A stretch of 22,358 nt of DNA from CAVDAL01 sp963606965 (GCA_963606965.1 CAVDAL010000104.1:1-22358), one strand, 5' to 3'; shown: positions 5,901-13,278, numbered from the stretch's first letter. Translations and numbers: made by a program. The notes: generated from the sequence alone by a model not told the origin.

Positions 5901-6422
5901 GTGCCTACACAGAAAAAGATTGATCAGGTTGCAGAGATTGAAGCAAAATTCAAGGAAGCTAATGCTTGCTGGTTTGTCGACGCTCGTGGTTTAACTGTTC
6001 AGGAGTCTCAGGAACTTCGTGTAAAAGTTCGCGAGGCTGGCGGTTCAATGCATGTGTACAAGAATAATCTTGCTGCTATTGCTCTTAAGAACGCTGAACT
6101 TCCTGAAATCCCAGAAATCTTAGCTGGCCCAACAGCTTTCATCTTCACTGGTGAAGAAGTTGCAGCACCTGCAAAGGTTTTGAAAGACTTCAGCAAAGAT
6201 CATGAAGCTCTTGAAATTAAGGGCGGCATCATGGACGGCTCAGTCCAGGATGTGGAAGCAACAATGAAGATTGCAGATCTTCCAAGCAAGGAAGTTCTTA
6301 TCGCAAAGCTTCTTGGTACATTGCAAGCACCACTTACTGGTTTGGTTCGTTGCTGCAATGCTCCTATTGAATCAACAGCTCGCGCAATTAAAGCTATTGC
6401 AGAGCAAAAACAGGCTGCATAA
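5901..6422 (+). CDS. rplJ: 50S ribosomal protein L10
   Basis: L10, 173 residues, the base of the ribosomal stalk that carries L7/L12 dimers. Residues 1-130 are the rRNA-binding domain (KNNLAAIALKNAEL, GPTAFIF). The C-terminal helix (about 135-173) carries the L7/L12 docking sites. The start is GTG 5901, fixed by AAAGGAGGG seven bases upstream; no ATG in frame is better placed. The leader upstream is an L10-binding RNA, so the protein should repress its own synthesis. rplL follows 77 bases later. Confidence 0.98.
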   Translation: MPTQKKIDQVAEIEAKFKEANACWFVDARGLTVQESQELRVKVREAGGSMHVYKNNLAAIALKNAELPEIPEILAGPTAFIFTGEEVAAPAKVLKDFSKDHEALEIKGGIMDGSVQDVEATMKIADLPSKEVLIAKLLGTLQAPLTGLVRCCNAPIESTARAIKAIAEQKQAA

Positions 6423-6499
6423 AGGCGGCGCAAATTTTTATTTAAACACAAGGCTTGCGTTAATAAGAAATACGCTGCCACTATTGAAAGGTTATTAAA

Positions 6500-6871
6500 A
6501 TGACTAAAGAAGAAATCTTAGAAGGCATCAAAGGCCTCACTGCTCTTGAACTTTCTGAACTCGTTTCAGACTTGGAAGAAACATTTGGCGTATCTGCAGC
6601 TGCTCCAGTTGCTGTAGCTGCTGCTCCTGCTGCTGGCGATGCTGGTGCTGCAGAAGAAAAAACTGAATTTGATGTTGTTTTGGAAGGCTTTGGCGACAAC
6701 AAGATTGCTGTTATCAAGGTTGTTCGTGAACTCACATCTCTTGGTCTTAAGGAAGCTAAGGAACTCGTTGAAGGCGCTCCTAAGCCAGTTCTTGAAGGCG
6801 CAAAGAAAGAAGATGCAGAAGCTGCAAAGGCAAAGCTCGAAGAAGCTGGTGCTGCTATCACATTGAAGTAA
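6500..6871 (+). CDS. rplL: 50S ribosomal protein L7/L12
   Basis: L7/L12, 123 residues. The N-terminal dimerisation domain spans about 1-33 (EEILEGIKGLTALELSELVSDLE by family pattern), an Ala-rich hinge 34-52, and the factor-binding C-terminal domain 55-123 (EFDVVLEGFGDNKIAVIKVVR, LGLKEAKELVEGAPKPV). It stimulates GTP hydrolysis by elongation factors. The start ATG 6500 has GAAAGG upstream. The stop codon lies inside a small hairpin, followed by two more hairpins, the last a strong terminator. Confidence 0.98.
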   Translation: MTKEEILEGIKGLTALELSELVSDLEETFGVSAAAPVAVAAAPAAGDAGAAEEKTEFDVVLEGFGDNKIAVIKVVRELTSLGLKEAKELVEGAPKPVLEGAKKEDAEAAKAKLEEAGAAITLK

Positions 6872-6934
6872 ATTTTACTTCGATAGCTTATCTTTGTGGT
6901 TTTGTGCTGAAAGCACAAATCAACTAATGATGAC

Positions 6935-6969
6935 GGGCTGCCGCATTCAAAGCGGCAGCCCTTCTTTTT
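6935..6969 (+). terminator. Strong rho-independent terminator of the ribosomal protein operon
   Basis: GGGCTGCCGC (6935-6944) pairs perfectly with GCGGCAGCCC (6952-6961) around a seven-base loop, followed by TTCTTTTT. It is preceded by two smaller hairpins, 6865-6881 and 6901-6919. This is the clearest terminator in the window and ends the tuf-to-rplL block. Confidence 0.95.
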
Positions 6970-7087
6970 CTTGTTCTAACAGTTCATTCTTTCAGCTTGT
7001 AATTTATTGCGGCTGATTATTTATTGCAATTGAATTTAAATTTGGTAACGACAATTTAGTGCATATGGCTTTTTTGCAAAAGCTGAC

Positions 7088-7093
7088 TATAAT
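7088..7093 (+). promoter_or_regulatory. Promoter -10 box upstream of the P1 peptidase gene
   Basis: A perfect TATAAT at 7088-7093 lies 24 bases before ATG 7118, giving a short leader from about 7100. No good -35 is present 16-18 bases upstream, so strength depends on an unseen activator or on the -10 alone. Confidence 0.55.
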
Positions 7094-7117
7094 ATTTGCA
7101 GTTGAATTGGAGGCACT

Positions 7118-8092
7118 ATGAAAGAAATTACAATTCGTGACATTGAAGGTGTCGAGCTTGGGCATGCAAGCGATTATGAAAATGGAACTGGCTGCACTGT
7201 AATTTTGTGTGAGGCTGGAGCTGTTGCAGGTGTTGATGTTCGTGGCGGAGGTCCAGCAACGCGCGAGACTGACTTGCTTCGTCCAGAGAACATGGTCGAA
7301 CGAATCCATGCTGTTGTATTGAGTGGCGGCTCTGCATTTGGTCTGGATGCATCTTCTGGCGTAATGGAATATCTTGAGCGAAGGGGCGCAGGTTTCGACA
7401 CTGGTGTTGCTAAAGTTCCACTTGTGTGCGCGGCTTCTCTTTTCGACTTGGGTGTTGGTTCAAGTAGTGTGCGCCCGGATAAAGAAATGGGAATTGTTGC
7501 TTGTGGGCAGGCAGCAAGCCCTAACGCAGATGATAAGTTAGAAGGCAATGTTGGCGCTGGTGTAGGCTGTAGCGTTGGCAAGCTTGCTGGCATGGAACAT
7601 GCAACAAAAAGCGGCATTGGCATGGCTGGTTTAGATATCGACGGCTTGCAAGTTGCTGTTGTTATAGCAGTTAATGCAGCTGGCAATGTTATAAATAAGG
7701 ATGGCTCAGTTTTGGCCGGTGTTCGCGATGATGACGGCAAGCCAATGCAGCAAGAACAATTTATTTTTGCTCCAAAGAAGGCATTTGCCCAGCTTGCTAG
7801 CGGCAATCCTGTCACAAATACAACAATTGGTTGTGTTGTTACAAATGCTGAAATAACAAAGGCTCAAGCAAGGAAAATTGCAAGCATTGCTCATGATGGT
7901 CTTGCTCGTGCAATAAATCCTGTCCATACAAGTAATGATGGAGACACACTTTTTGTTATGGGTACGGGGAGTGTTCAAGTTCAAAATGTTGTTGATACTG
8001 TTGGAGTTTTATCGGCTGAACTCATAGAACAAGCCATTCGCAATGCAGTTAAAAAAGCTGAAGATGCTTTTGGATTGCCGGCTATAAACTAA
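7118..8092 (+). CDS. P1 family (S58, DmpA/NylC-like) peptidase
   Basis: A 324-residue member of the S58/P1 family of N-terminal-nucleophile hydrolases, which cleave themselves into two chains and act as aminopeptidases or amidases. The start region shows the family pattern DVRGGGPATRETDLL (about 40-54) and LSGGSAFGLDASSGVM (69-83). A conserved GNVGAGVGCSVGKL region is at 143-156. The self-cleavage and nucleophile site is N234-T235-T236, in the NTTIG context of the Thr-nucleophile (NylC-like) branch; DmpA itself uses Ser. GGAGG precedes ATG 7118 and there is no signal peptide, so it is cytoplasmic. The substrate is unknown. It stands alone with its own -10 box, and tRNA-Arg begins nine bases after its stop. 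Confidence 0.9.
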   Translation: MKEITIRDIEGVELGHASDYENGTGCTVILCEAGAVAGVDVRGGGPATRETDLLRPENMVERIHAVVLSGGSAFGLDASSGVMEYLERRGAGFDTGVAKVPLVCAASLFDLGVGSSSVRPDKEMGIVACGQAASPNADDKLEGNVGAGVGCSVGKLAGMEHATKSGIGMAGLDIDGLQVAVVIAVNAAGNVINKDGSVLAGVRDDDGKPMQQEQFIFAPKKAFAQLASGNPVTNTTIGCVVTNAEITKAQARKIASIAHDGLARAINPVHTSNDGDTLFVMGTGSVQVQNVVDTVGVLSAELIEQAIRNAVKKAEDAFGLPAIN

Positions 8093-8101
8093 AGATACAA
8101 A

Positions 8102-8178
8102 GTCCCCTTAGCTCAGCTGGATAGAGCGTTTGCCTCCGGAGCAAAAGGCCGCAGGTTCGAATCCTGTAGGGGACACCA
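8102..8178 (+). tRNA. tRNA-Arg (CCG)
   Basis: A 77-base tRNA. The acceptor stem is GTCCCCT with AGGGGAC, anticodon CCG is in loop CTCCGGA with stem TTTGC/GCAAA, the T loop is TTCGAAT, the discriminator is A and CCA is encoded (8176-8178). It starts nine bases after the peptidase stop codon and is probably co-transcribed with it. No clear terminator follows. Confidence 0.96.
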
Positions 8179-8224
8179 CCTATGCACAAAATGCCTTTGC
8201 GTTTTTATGCTATTTTTGTTCTTA

Positions 8225-8252
8225 TTAGCATTCATTGCGAATATTTTATAAT
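8225..8252 (+). promoter_or_regulatory. Candidate distal promoter in the tRNA-Arg to ppiase gap
   Basis: TTAGCA (8225-8230) and a perfect TATAAT (8247-8252) are 16 bases apart. A transcript from about 8259 would cross the unexplained 270 bases before the cyclophilin gene. Confidence 0.4.
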
Positions 8253-8448
8253 TTGGATATTTTAACTAAAGGGCAAGACGCAATATCATAATGCTAGATA
8301 AATTTGCATTAAATATTTTTGCGCAAAAAGCTGTTATGTTGCAAGAAATTAGTACAATCAATAAAGTCAAAATAGCAGTAATCTCAAACTTTTTCATGGA
8401 CAAAATGCCTGATAAGAGAGTTTCTGCCGTATATTATTCATTTACTTG

Positions 8449-8477
8449 TAAACAAAATGGCCAAATACTGCTAAAAT
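8449..8477 (+). promoter_or_regulatory. Candidate extended -10 promoter of the cyclophilin gene
   Basis: TGC-TAAAAT (8469-8477) is an extended -10, with TAAACA (8449-8454) 17 bases upstream as a four-of-six -35. The start would be near 8484. It is bracketed by GGCCAAA (8459-8465) and the palindrome TTTTGGCCAAAA (8493-8504). Confidence 0.5.
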
Positions 8478-8492
8478 CTATGGGATTATGGC

Positions 8493-8504
8493 TTTTGGCC
8501 AAAA
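8493..8504 (+). promoter_or_regulatory. Operator-like palindrome before the cyclophilin gene
   Basis: TTTTGGCCAAAA is a perfect 12-base inverted repeat centred about 15 bases after the predicted start site. Its core TGGCCAAA recurs at 8458-8465, 38 bases upstream, on the other side of the -10 box. This geometry would suit a dimeric repressor that loops or blocks the promoter. No regulator is identified. Confidence 0.35.
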
Positions 8505-8533
8505 TTATGCATTAATTGAACACTGGAGGAAAC

Positions 8534-9061
8534 ATGGCACTTTATACGCCTGAGTACAAACCAACAGGAAAAGAAATTGCTGTTATCACAACAGACAAAG
8601 GCACAATTCGTGTGCAATTACATGGCGAAGATGCACCTATTCATGTTGGAAACTTCATTGAACTTGCTCGTGATGGATTTTATGATGGATTGAAATTCCA
8701 CCGTTATGTCCCTGATTTTGTTATCCAGGGCGGCTGTCCAAACACACGTGACATGTCACAGGAAGATGTTGCAGCTGGCAAGTCAGGTCCTGCTGGTACG
8801 CCAGGTACAGGCAATCCAGGATATTCCATCCTTCATGAATACGATGTTAATCCAAATAATAGTCATGAAGATGGCACGCTTGCAATGGCTCGCAGCCGCC
8901 ACCCAGATTCAGCTGGCTCGCAGTTCTATTTCTGCCTTGGTGCTCAACATTTCTTGGATCCTGAATATACAGTCTTTGGCGACACTATTGAAGGTCTTGA
9001 TGTAATTCATCAGCTCCGCGCTGGCGACCTTATTGAATCAATCGTCATCGAAGGAATTTAA
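8534..9061 (+). CDS. Peptidyl-prolyl cis-trans isomerase, cyclophilin type
   Basis: A 175-residue cytoplasmic cyclophilin that catalyses proline isomerisation during folding. The core shows FHRYVPDFVIQGG (55-67, with Arg57 matching the catalytic Arg55 of human CypA), LAMAR (116-120), GSQFYFCLG (128-136) and VFGDTIEGLDVI (147-158). The start chosen is ATG 8534 because TGGAGGA (8524-8530) sits just before it; a TTG 18 bases upstream would put the Shine-Dalgarno inside the gene. No signal peptide is present. An insert at about 70-95 (Gly/Pro-rich) is common in bacterial forms. The TPR protein gene starts 22 bases downstream. Confidence 0.93.
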   Translation: MALYTPEYKPTGKEIAVITTDKGTIRVQLHGEDAPIHVGNFIELARDGFYDGLKFHRYVPDFVIQGGCPNTRDMSQEDVAAGKSGPAGTPGTGNPGYSILHEYDVNPNNSHEDGTLAMARSRHPDSAGSQFYFCLGAQHFLDPEYTVFGDTIEGLDVIHQLRAGDLIESIVIEGI

Positions 9062-9083
9062 AGGCTAGTCTTAGGGGTATACG

Positions 9084-10595
9084 TTGGATATTTCCGCGTT
9101 TAATGAAGCTCAAGAGGCATACACAGTAGGCAACTATTCAGTAGCTCTTGAAAAGTTTATCGAGTGCGCCCAAGATTTGGACGGGCTTTCAACAGAAGAT
9201 TTGTGCAAGTTTTATCACTTGCTTGGCAACTGCTATGTTAAAAATGGCAAAGCATCTGTTGCGGCTGCTGCATATTCAATGGCTCTGGAACGCGCTGATT
9301 CAAAGCGCAAGCCGGCGCTATATGTGAACTTGGGCAAGGCTTTGTTGTCTAGTGGTAAAAATACAGAGGCTCTTGTTGCATTCAACAATGCGTTGCAATT
9401 CGAAGATTATGCAACTCCGCATAAGGCTTATTCAGGTATTGGAGCTGCACAATTGCAACTTGGCAATACGGCAGAAGCTGGTGCGGCATATCGCGAGGCT
9501 GCGGTTGATGCAAGCAATCCTGCTCCTGCAAAGTCCCTTGTGAATCTTGGTGCTTGCTTCATGGAAATGGGGCGCCCAGAAGATGCAATAATTTCTTATG
9601 AAACAGCTCTTGACATTGGTCTTGAAGGCGAAATGCAAAACAAGGCAAATGAAAATCTTGGCCAAGCATATATGGCACAAGGCAGATTTTTTGATGCGAT
9701 TGTTGCTTTTGAGGATGCATTAAGCGACGGAACATATGAACTCAGTGAACTAGCTGATCACGATTATAAAATTGCAATTTCTCTTGATGAACGTTTTGGG
9801 CAGGACTTAGAACAGCTTTATGCTGATAAATCTGACGAGCTTTTTGATGATGATGGTGAAATTTTGCCACCATATCAAACTGGGGAAATAAATTTAAACG
9901 ATGCTATCTTTGACGAAAATGCAGATGTTGAAGATTTATCCGCTGCTGAAACTGTAGCCTTTTCTATGCCCGAGGATGCTTTGCAAGATGAACAAGATGC
10001 TGAAGATGATTTTGATGAACGTCTTGAAAATAGCATGTTCTTTTCTACACCTGAAGAAGAATATGAAGAAAATGACAACATGTTTGAACCTTCACAAAAT
10101 CATTATGCCAATTCTTCTGAAGATGCATTTGAAAGCACTCCATTCCAATTTGATGATGAAAATCAATGGCAGCCTCAGCCAAAGCGCAAGAAAAAGCATG
10201 GTCCTGTTTTTGTTATCGTGCTGATTGTTGTAATCTTGCTTGTCTTGGCTGCTGCTGGTGCAGTTGCTGGCTATTCGCTTGGATATGGATATCCTTTGCA
10301 AGAAACTGTTGCAAAAGATTTCTTTGGCACAATTCAATCTGGTGGCGACACTTCGCAATATTGGGCACAAGACGTTAAAGATGAAGATAAGACATCGCAG
10401 CTTGAATCTGTTAGCAATTTAGCTTCTGCAGACGTTGTTGCAGTCCAACGTTCGATGCAACAGTCGACTGTATATGTTAAAACGCAACTCCAAGCTGGAG
10501 GTCAGCTTTATTACAAAGTTGTGATGAAGCGAGATAAATTAAGCTGGGCAGTTGAATATTTCGAGCTTTACTTCCCGAATGCTGAACAAAATTAA
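9084..10595 (+). CDS. TPR-repeat membrane protein of unknown function
   Basis: A 503-residue protein not matched to a named family. The start is TTG 9084, supported by AGGGG six bases upstream; no nearby ATG fits. Residues 5-215 contain about five to six tetratricopeptide repeats (AYTVGNYSVALEKF, ALLSSGKNTEALVAFNNAL, CFMEMGRPEDAIISYETAL, AYMAQGRFFDAIVAFEDAL). Residues 245-365 form a very acidic, Asp/Glu-rich linker. KRKKKHG (367-373) leads into one membrane helix (about 374-397). A C-terminal domain of about 100 residues should lie outside. The topology places the TPR part in the cytoplasm, where it could recruit partners to the membrane. It lies between a cyclophilin and ndk, which does not reveal its job. 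Confidence 0.85.
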   Translation: MDISAFNEAQEAYTVGNYSVALEKFIECAQDLDGLSTEDLCKFYHLLGNCYVKNGKASVAAAAYSMALERADSKRKPALYVNLGKALLSSGKNTEALVAFNNALQFEDYATPHKAYSGIGAAQLQLGNTAEAGAAYREAAVDASNPAPAKSLVNLGACFMEMGRPEDAIISYETALDIGLEGEMQNKANENLGQAYMAQGRFFDAIVAFEDALSDGTYELSELADHDYKIAISLDERFGQDLEQLYADKSDELFDDDGEILPPYQTGEINLNDAIFDENADVEDLSAAETVAFSMPEDALQDEQDAEDDFDERLENSMFFSTPEEEYEENDNMFEPSQNHYANSSEDAFESTPFQFDDENQWQPQPKRKKKHGPVFVIVLIVVILLVLAAAGAVAGYSLGYGYPLQETVAKDFFGTIQSGGDTSQYWAQDVKDEDKTSQLESVSNLASADVVAVQRSMQQSTVYVKTQLQAGGQLYYKVVMKRDKLSWAVEYFELYFPNAEQN

Positions 10596-10632
10596 ATTGT
10601 CAAAAATAAAGAATTAAGAAAGGAAAAATGTA

Positions 10633-11040
10633 ATGGCAATTGAAAAGACTTATAACATGATTAAACCTGACGGCGTTGCTAATGGTCACATTGGTGAAAT
10701 TATCACTCGCATTGAACGCGTTGGTTTAAAAATTGAACGCATGGAACTTGCTAATGTAACAATGGAAGAAGCAAAAGCAAACTATGCAGAGCATGAAGGC
10801 AAGCCATTCTATGACGGCCTTATTGAATATATTACAAGCGGACCTGTTGTAAAGATGGTTGTTTCAGGTGAAAATGCTGTTGCAACAATGCGCAAATTGA
10901 TGGGCGCAACAAATTGTGCAGAAGCAGCACCTGGAACTATCCGTGGTGATTTTGGTCTTACAGTAGACCACAATGTTATTCATGGTTCTGATTCTGTTGA
11001 ATCAGCAGAGCGCGAAATCAAGGTATTTTTTGGCGCTTAA
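10633..11040 (+). CDS. ndk: Nucleoside diphosphate kinase
   Basis: NDK, 135 residues, standard length. It transfers the gamma phosphate between nucleoside triphosphates and diphosphates through a phosphohistidine, His117 in NVIHGSDS (114-121). KPDGV (11-15) and the GTIRGDFG stretch (101-108) complete the active site. The start ATG 10633 has AAAGGA eight bases upstream. An ATG directly followed by TAA (10628-10633) overlaps this start. ndk just before mreB is an arrangement known in Actinomycetota. Confidence 0.98.
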   Translation: MAIEKTYNMIKPDGVANGHIGEIITRIERVGLKIERMELANVTMEEAKANYAEHEGKPFYDGLIEYITSGPVVKMVVSGENAVATMRKLMGATNCAEAAPGTIRGDFGLTVDHNVIHGSDSVESAEREIKVFFGA

Positions 11041-11059
11041 ATAATAAAAAGTGCTCTTA

Positions 11060-11087
11060 TTGTGAACTCTTACATGAGCAGTCTAAT
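11060..11087 (+). promoter_or_regulatory. Candidate promoter of the mre operon
   Basis: TTGTGA (11060-11065) and TCTAAT (11082-11087) are 16 bases apart, four and five of six consensus matches. The start would be near 11094. The -10 lies inside two overlapping inverted repeats (AGTCTA/TAGACT at 11080-11099 and TAATAGT/ACTATTA at 11084-11103) that could be an operator. Confidence 0.4.
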
Positions 11088-11133
11088 AGTTGCTAGACTA
11101 TTACAGGTTAGACGAGGAAGATAAGGAGCGACT

Positions 11134-12174
11134 ATGTCGCTAGCAGATAAGTTATTTGGAAACCTCTCAAGCGATATGGCAATTGACCTTGGCACAGCAA
11201 ACACCTTGGTCGCTGTCAAAGGAGAGGGCATTATAATCAACGAACCATCCGTTGTTGCTATTGATCAAGATCAGCAGCGTGTCTTAGCTGTTGGCTTTGA
11301 AGCAAAGGCAATGCTTGGTCGCACACCTGGCAATATTGTTGCCATGAGGCCGCTAAAAGATGGTGTTATCGCTGACTTTGATACAACAGAAGCAATGTTG
11401 CGTTACTTTATTAGCAAGGCGCAAGGCAAACGCATGCCTTGGCATCCAAAGCCGCGCGTTGTTGTCTGCGTTCCAAGTGGTGTTACTTCTGTTGAAAAAC
11501 GTGCTGTTTTTGAAGCAACAATTACTGCTGGCGCTCGTCAGGCATTCCTTATTGAAGAACCAATGGCAGCTGCTATTGGTGCTGGTCTTCCTGTTGAAAG
11601 TCCAACTGGTTCGATGGTTGTAGACATTGGTGGCGGCACTGCTGAAGTCGCAGTTATCAGCATGGGCGGAATTGTAAAGTCAACTTCTGTCCGTGTTGCA
11701 GGTGATGCATTTGACGCTGCGATTGTTGCCTATGCAAAGGCTCATTACAACATGGCGATTGGTGAACGCACAGCTGAAGAAATCAAAATTGCTATTGGTT
11801 CAGCTGCTCCGCTTGTTGAAGAAGTTGATGTTGAAGTTCGTGGCCGCGACCTTTTAACAGGTTTGCCACGTACTACTCGCATTGAGTCTGAGCATATTCG
11901 CGCTGCTTTGGCTGAACCATTGAGTAAGATGATAACTGCAATTAAAGATACTCTGGATGAAACTCCACCTGACCTTGCAAGTGACCTTATGGAATATGGC
12001 ATCTTGCTTACTGGCGGTGGCGGTTTGTTGCGTGGTCTTGATGAACGTTTACGTGCAGAAATTGGAATTCCTGTGCATGTTTCAGATACAGCTTTGACAA
12101 ATGTTGTTGAAGGCTGCGCTCGCGTGCTTGAAGAACCAACATATCTAGAGCAAAGTACGGGTTTACGAAGGTAA
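11134..12174 (+). CDS. mreB: Rod shape-determining protein MreB
   Basis: MreB, 346 residues, the bacterial actin whose membrane-bound filaments orient the elongation machinery. Phosphate 1 motif DLGTANTLV is at 18-26, the second phosphate motif DIGGGTAEVAVIS at 164-176, and the adenosine motif LLTGGGGLLRGLDERL near 287-302. The N-terminus (MSLADKLFGNLSSD) may form the short membrane-binding helix. AAGGAG precedes ATG 11134. It heads the mreBCD-mrdA-rodA operon with gaps of only a few bases, and a candidate promoter lies upstream. Confidence 0.98.
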   Translation: MSLADKLFGNLSSDMAIDLGTANTLVAVKGEGIIINEPSVVAIDQDQQRVLAVGFEAKAMLGRTPGNIVAMRPLKDGVIADFDTTEAMLRYFISKAQGKRMPWHPKPRVVVCVPSGVTSVEKRAVFEATITAGARQAFLIEEPMAAAIGAGLPVESPTGSMVVDIGGGTAEVAVISMGGIVKSTSVRVAGDAFDAAIVAYAKAHYNMAIGERTAEEIKIAIGSAAPLVEEVDVEVRGRDLLTGLPRTTRIESEHIRAALAEPLSKMITAIKDTLDETPPDLASDLMEYGILLTGGGGLLRGLDERLRAEIGIPVHVSDTALTNVVEGCARVLEEPTYLEQSTGLRR

Positions 12175-12180
12175 TTATTT

Positions 12181-13278
12181 ATGGCTGGTCTGGCTTTTAA
12201 TGACCAAAAACAATCAAAACGACCGGGTTTATGGCTTATCCCGGTCGTTTTAATCGTTGTTTGTGTATTGTTGATCACAATTTCTGTGCGCGTTGGCAAT
12301 ACTGGAGTTTTTGCTGCCGTGCGCAGTGGTGTGCAAACAATTGCTAATCCATTGACGTCGCTTTGTTCAGGCGTTTCAACTCCATTCAAAAGCGTTGGGT
12401 CTGGTTCATCATATTCCGACGATGAGGTTGACAAGATTGTTCAAGAAAATGCGCAGCTAAAAACACTTGTTGCGCAGCTTGAAGAATATCGTCAGCAAGA
12501 TCAACGTTTGACAACACTGCTCGAACTTTCAGACACATATGGACTAAAGACTGTCGCAGCAAAGATTGTTGGAACATCTAGCGGCTGGAATCAAACAGCA
12601 ACAATTAATGTTGGTTCAAACCAAGGCTTGCAAGAAGGCATGGGTGTTATGAGTTCTTGCGGGCTATATGGTCAGGTTGAAAGTGTGTCTGCAACAAGTG
12701 CGACAGTGCGTCTTATTTCTGATGCCACAAGCAAAGTTTCTGCGATGATTCAAAATACTCGTTCCACTGGCATTGTTAGTGGTTCATATGATGGCAATCT
12801 TGTTTTGGATTATATTTCTGTTGATACAACAGTTGGCGAAGGTGATGTTGTTTTAACTTCTGGTGAAGGCGGCACATATCCTCGCGGAATAATAATTGGG
12901 ACTGTAAAATCTGTTGAAGTTGACTCTTCAAAACTTTATTATCGCATTGCTGTTGACCCGATTTTGAATTTCGATTCTTGCGAAGAAGTTCTTGTTTTGA
13001 CTGGCGATGAAGATGAAACAGCAGGTCTTGTTGATATTGATCTTATCAATGAAATAAAATCTTCTATTTCATCATCGACAAGCTCAAGTTCATCTAGCTC
13101 GTCCAGCACATCTGGAACAAGTTCATCTAGCTCGACTGCAACATCAACCGACACTTCAAGTAGTTCAAATTCTGATACATCATCAGGAGCCAAAGCTTCT
13201 GAAGGCTTTAATAGCGGTTCGACTAGTAGCAACACCAGCAAAAACTCAAGCAGCAGCAAGAAAAATTCTAGCGGGTAA
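12181..13278 (+). CDS. mreC: Rod shape-determining protein MreC
   Basis: MreC, 365 residues. One membrane helix (about 17-37), then a coiled coil (about 82-117, DKIVQENAQLKTLVAQLEEY), then the beta-barrel periplasmic-type domain (125-275, with VGSNQGLQEGMGVMSS and VLTSGEGGTYPRGIIIG). MreC activates PBP2 and links it to MreB. A low-complexity Ser/Thr-rich tail of about 70 residues (295-365) extends beyond the usual family end and finishes in Lys/Ser. The start ATG 12181 lies six bases after mreB, with GAAGG near the mreB stop. Its TAA overlaps the mreD start. Confidence 0.95.
   Translation: MAGLAFNDQKQSKRPGLWLIPVVLIVVCVLLITISVRVGNTGVFAAVRSGVQTIANPLTSLCSGVSTPFKSVGSGSSYSDDEVDKIVQENAQLKTLVAQLEEYRQQDQRLTTLLELSDTYGLKTVAAKIVGTSSGWNQTATINVGSNQGLQEGMGVMSSCGLYGQVESVSATSATVRLISDATSKVSAMIQNTRSTGIVSGSYDGNLVLDYISVDTTVGEGDVVLTSGEGGTYPRGIIIGTVKSVEVDSSKLYYRIAVDPILNFDSCEEVLVLTGDEDETAGLVDIDLINEIKSSISSSTSSSSSSSSSTSGTSSSSSTATSTDTSSSSNSDTSSGAKASEGFNSGSTSSNTSKNSSSSKKNSSG

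Larger units (their letters stand above)
8179..8533 (+). other. 355-base gap without a convincing gene, before the cyclophilin gene
   Basis: No RNA gene or protein family is recognised. The gap is AT-rich. It holds two candidate promoters (8225-8252 and 8449-8477) and a perfect 12-base palindrome (8493-8504). A 74-codon frame from ATG 8291 has no usable Shine-Dalgarno (AAAGGG is about 18 bases away) and no familiar features. A long leader or a small RNA is possible. Confidence 0.5.

Noticed and set aside
7174..7815. A long minus-strand frame inside the P1 peptidase gene
   Set aside because: Shadow frame with an unlikely Ser/Pro/Thr composition, opposite a clear family member.
8291..8515. A 74-codon frame before the cyclophilin gene
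   Set aside because: No Shine-Dalgarno at a workable distance, no recognisable domain, and it overlaps the likely promoter and operator of the next gene.
11745..12434. A minus-strand frame spanning mreB and mreC
   Set aside because: It crosses two well-supported genes and the tight junction between them.
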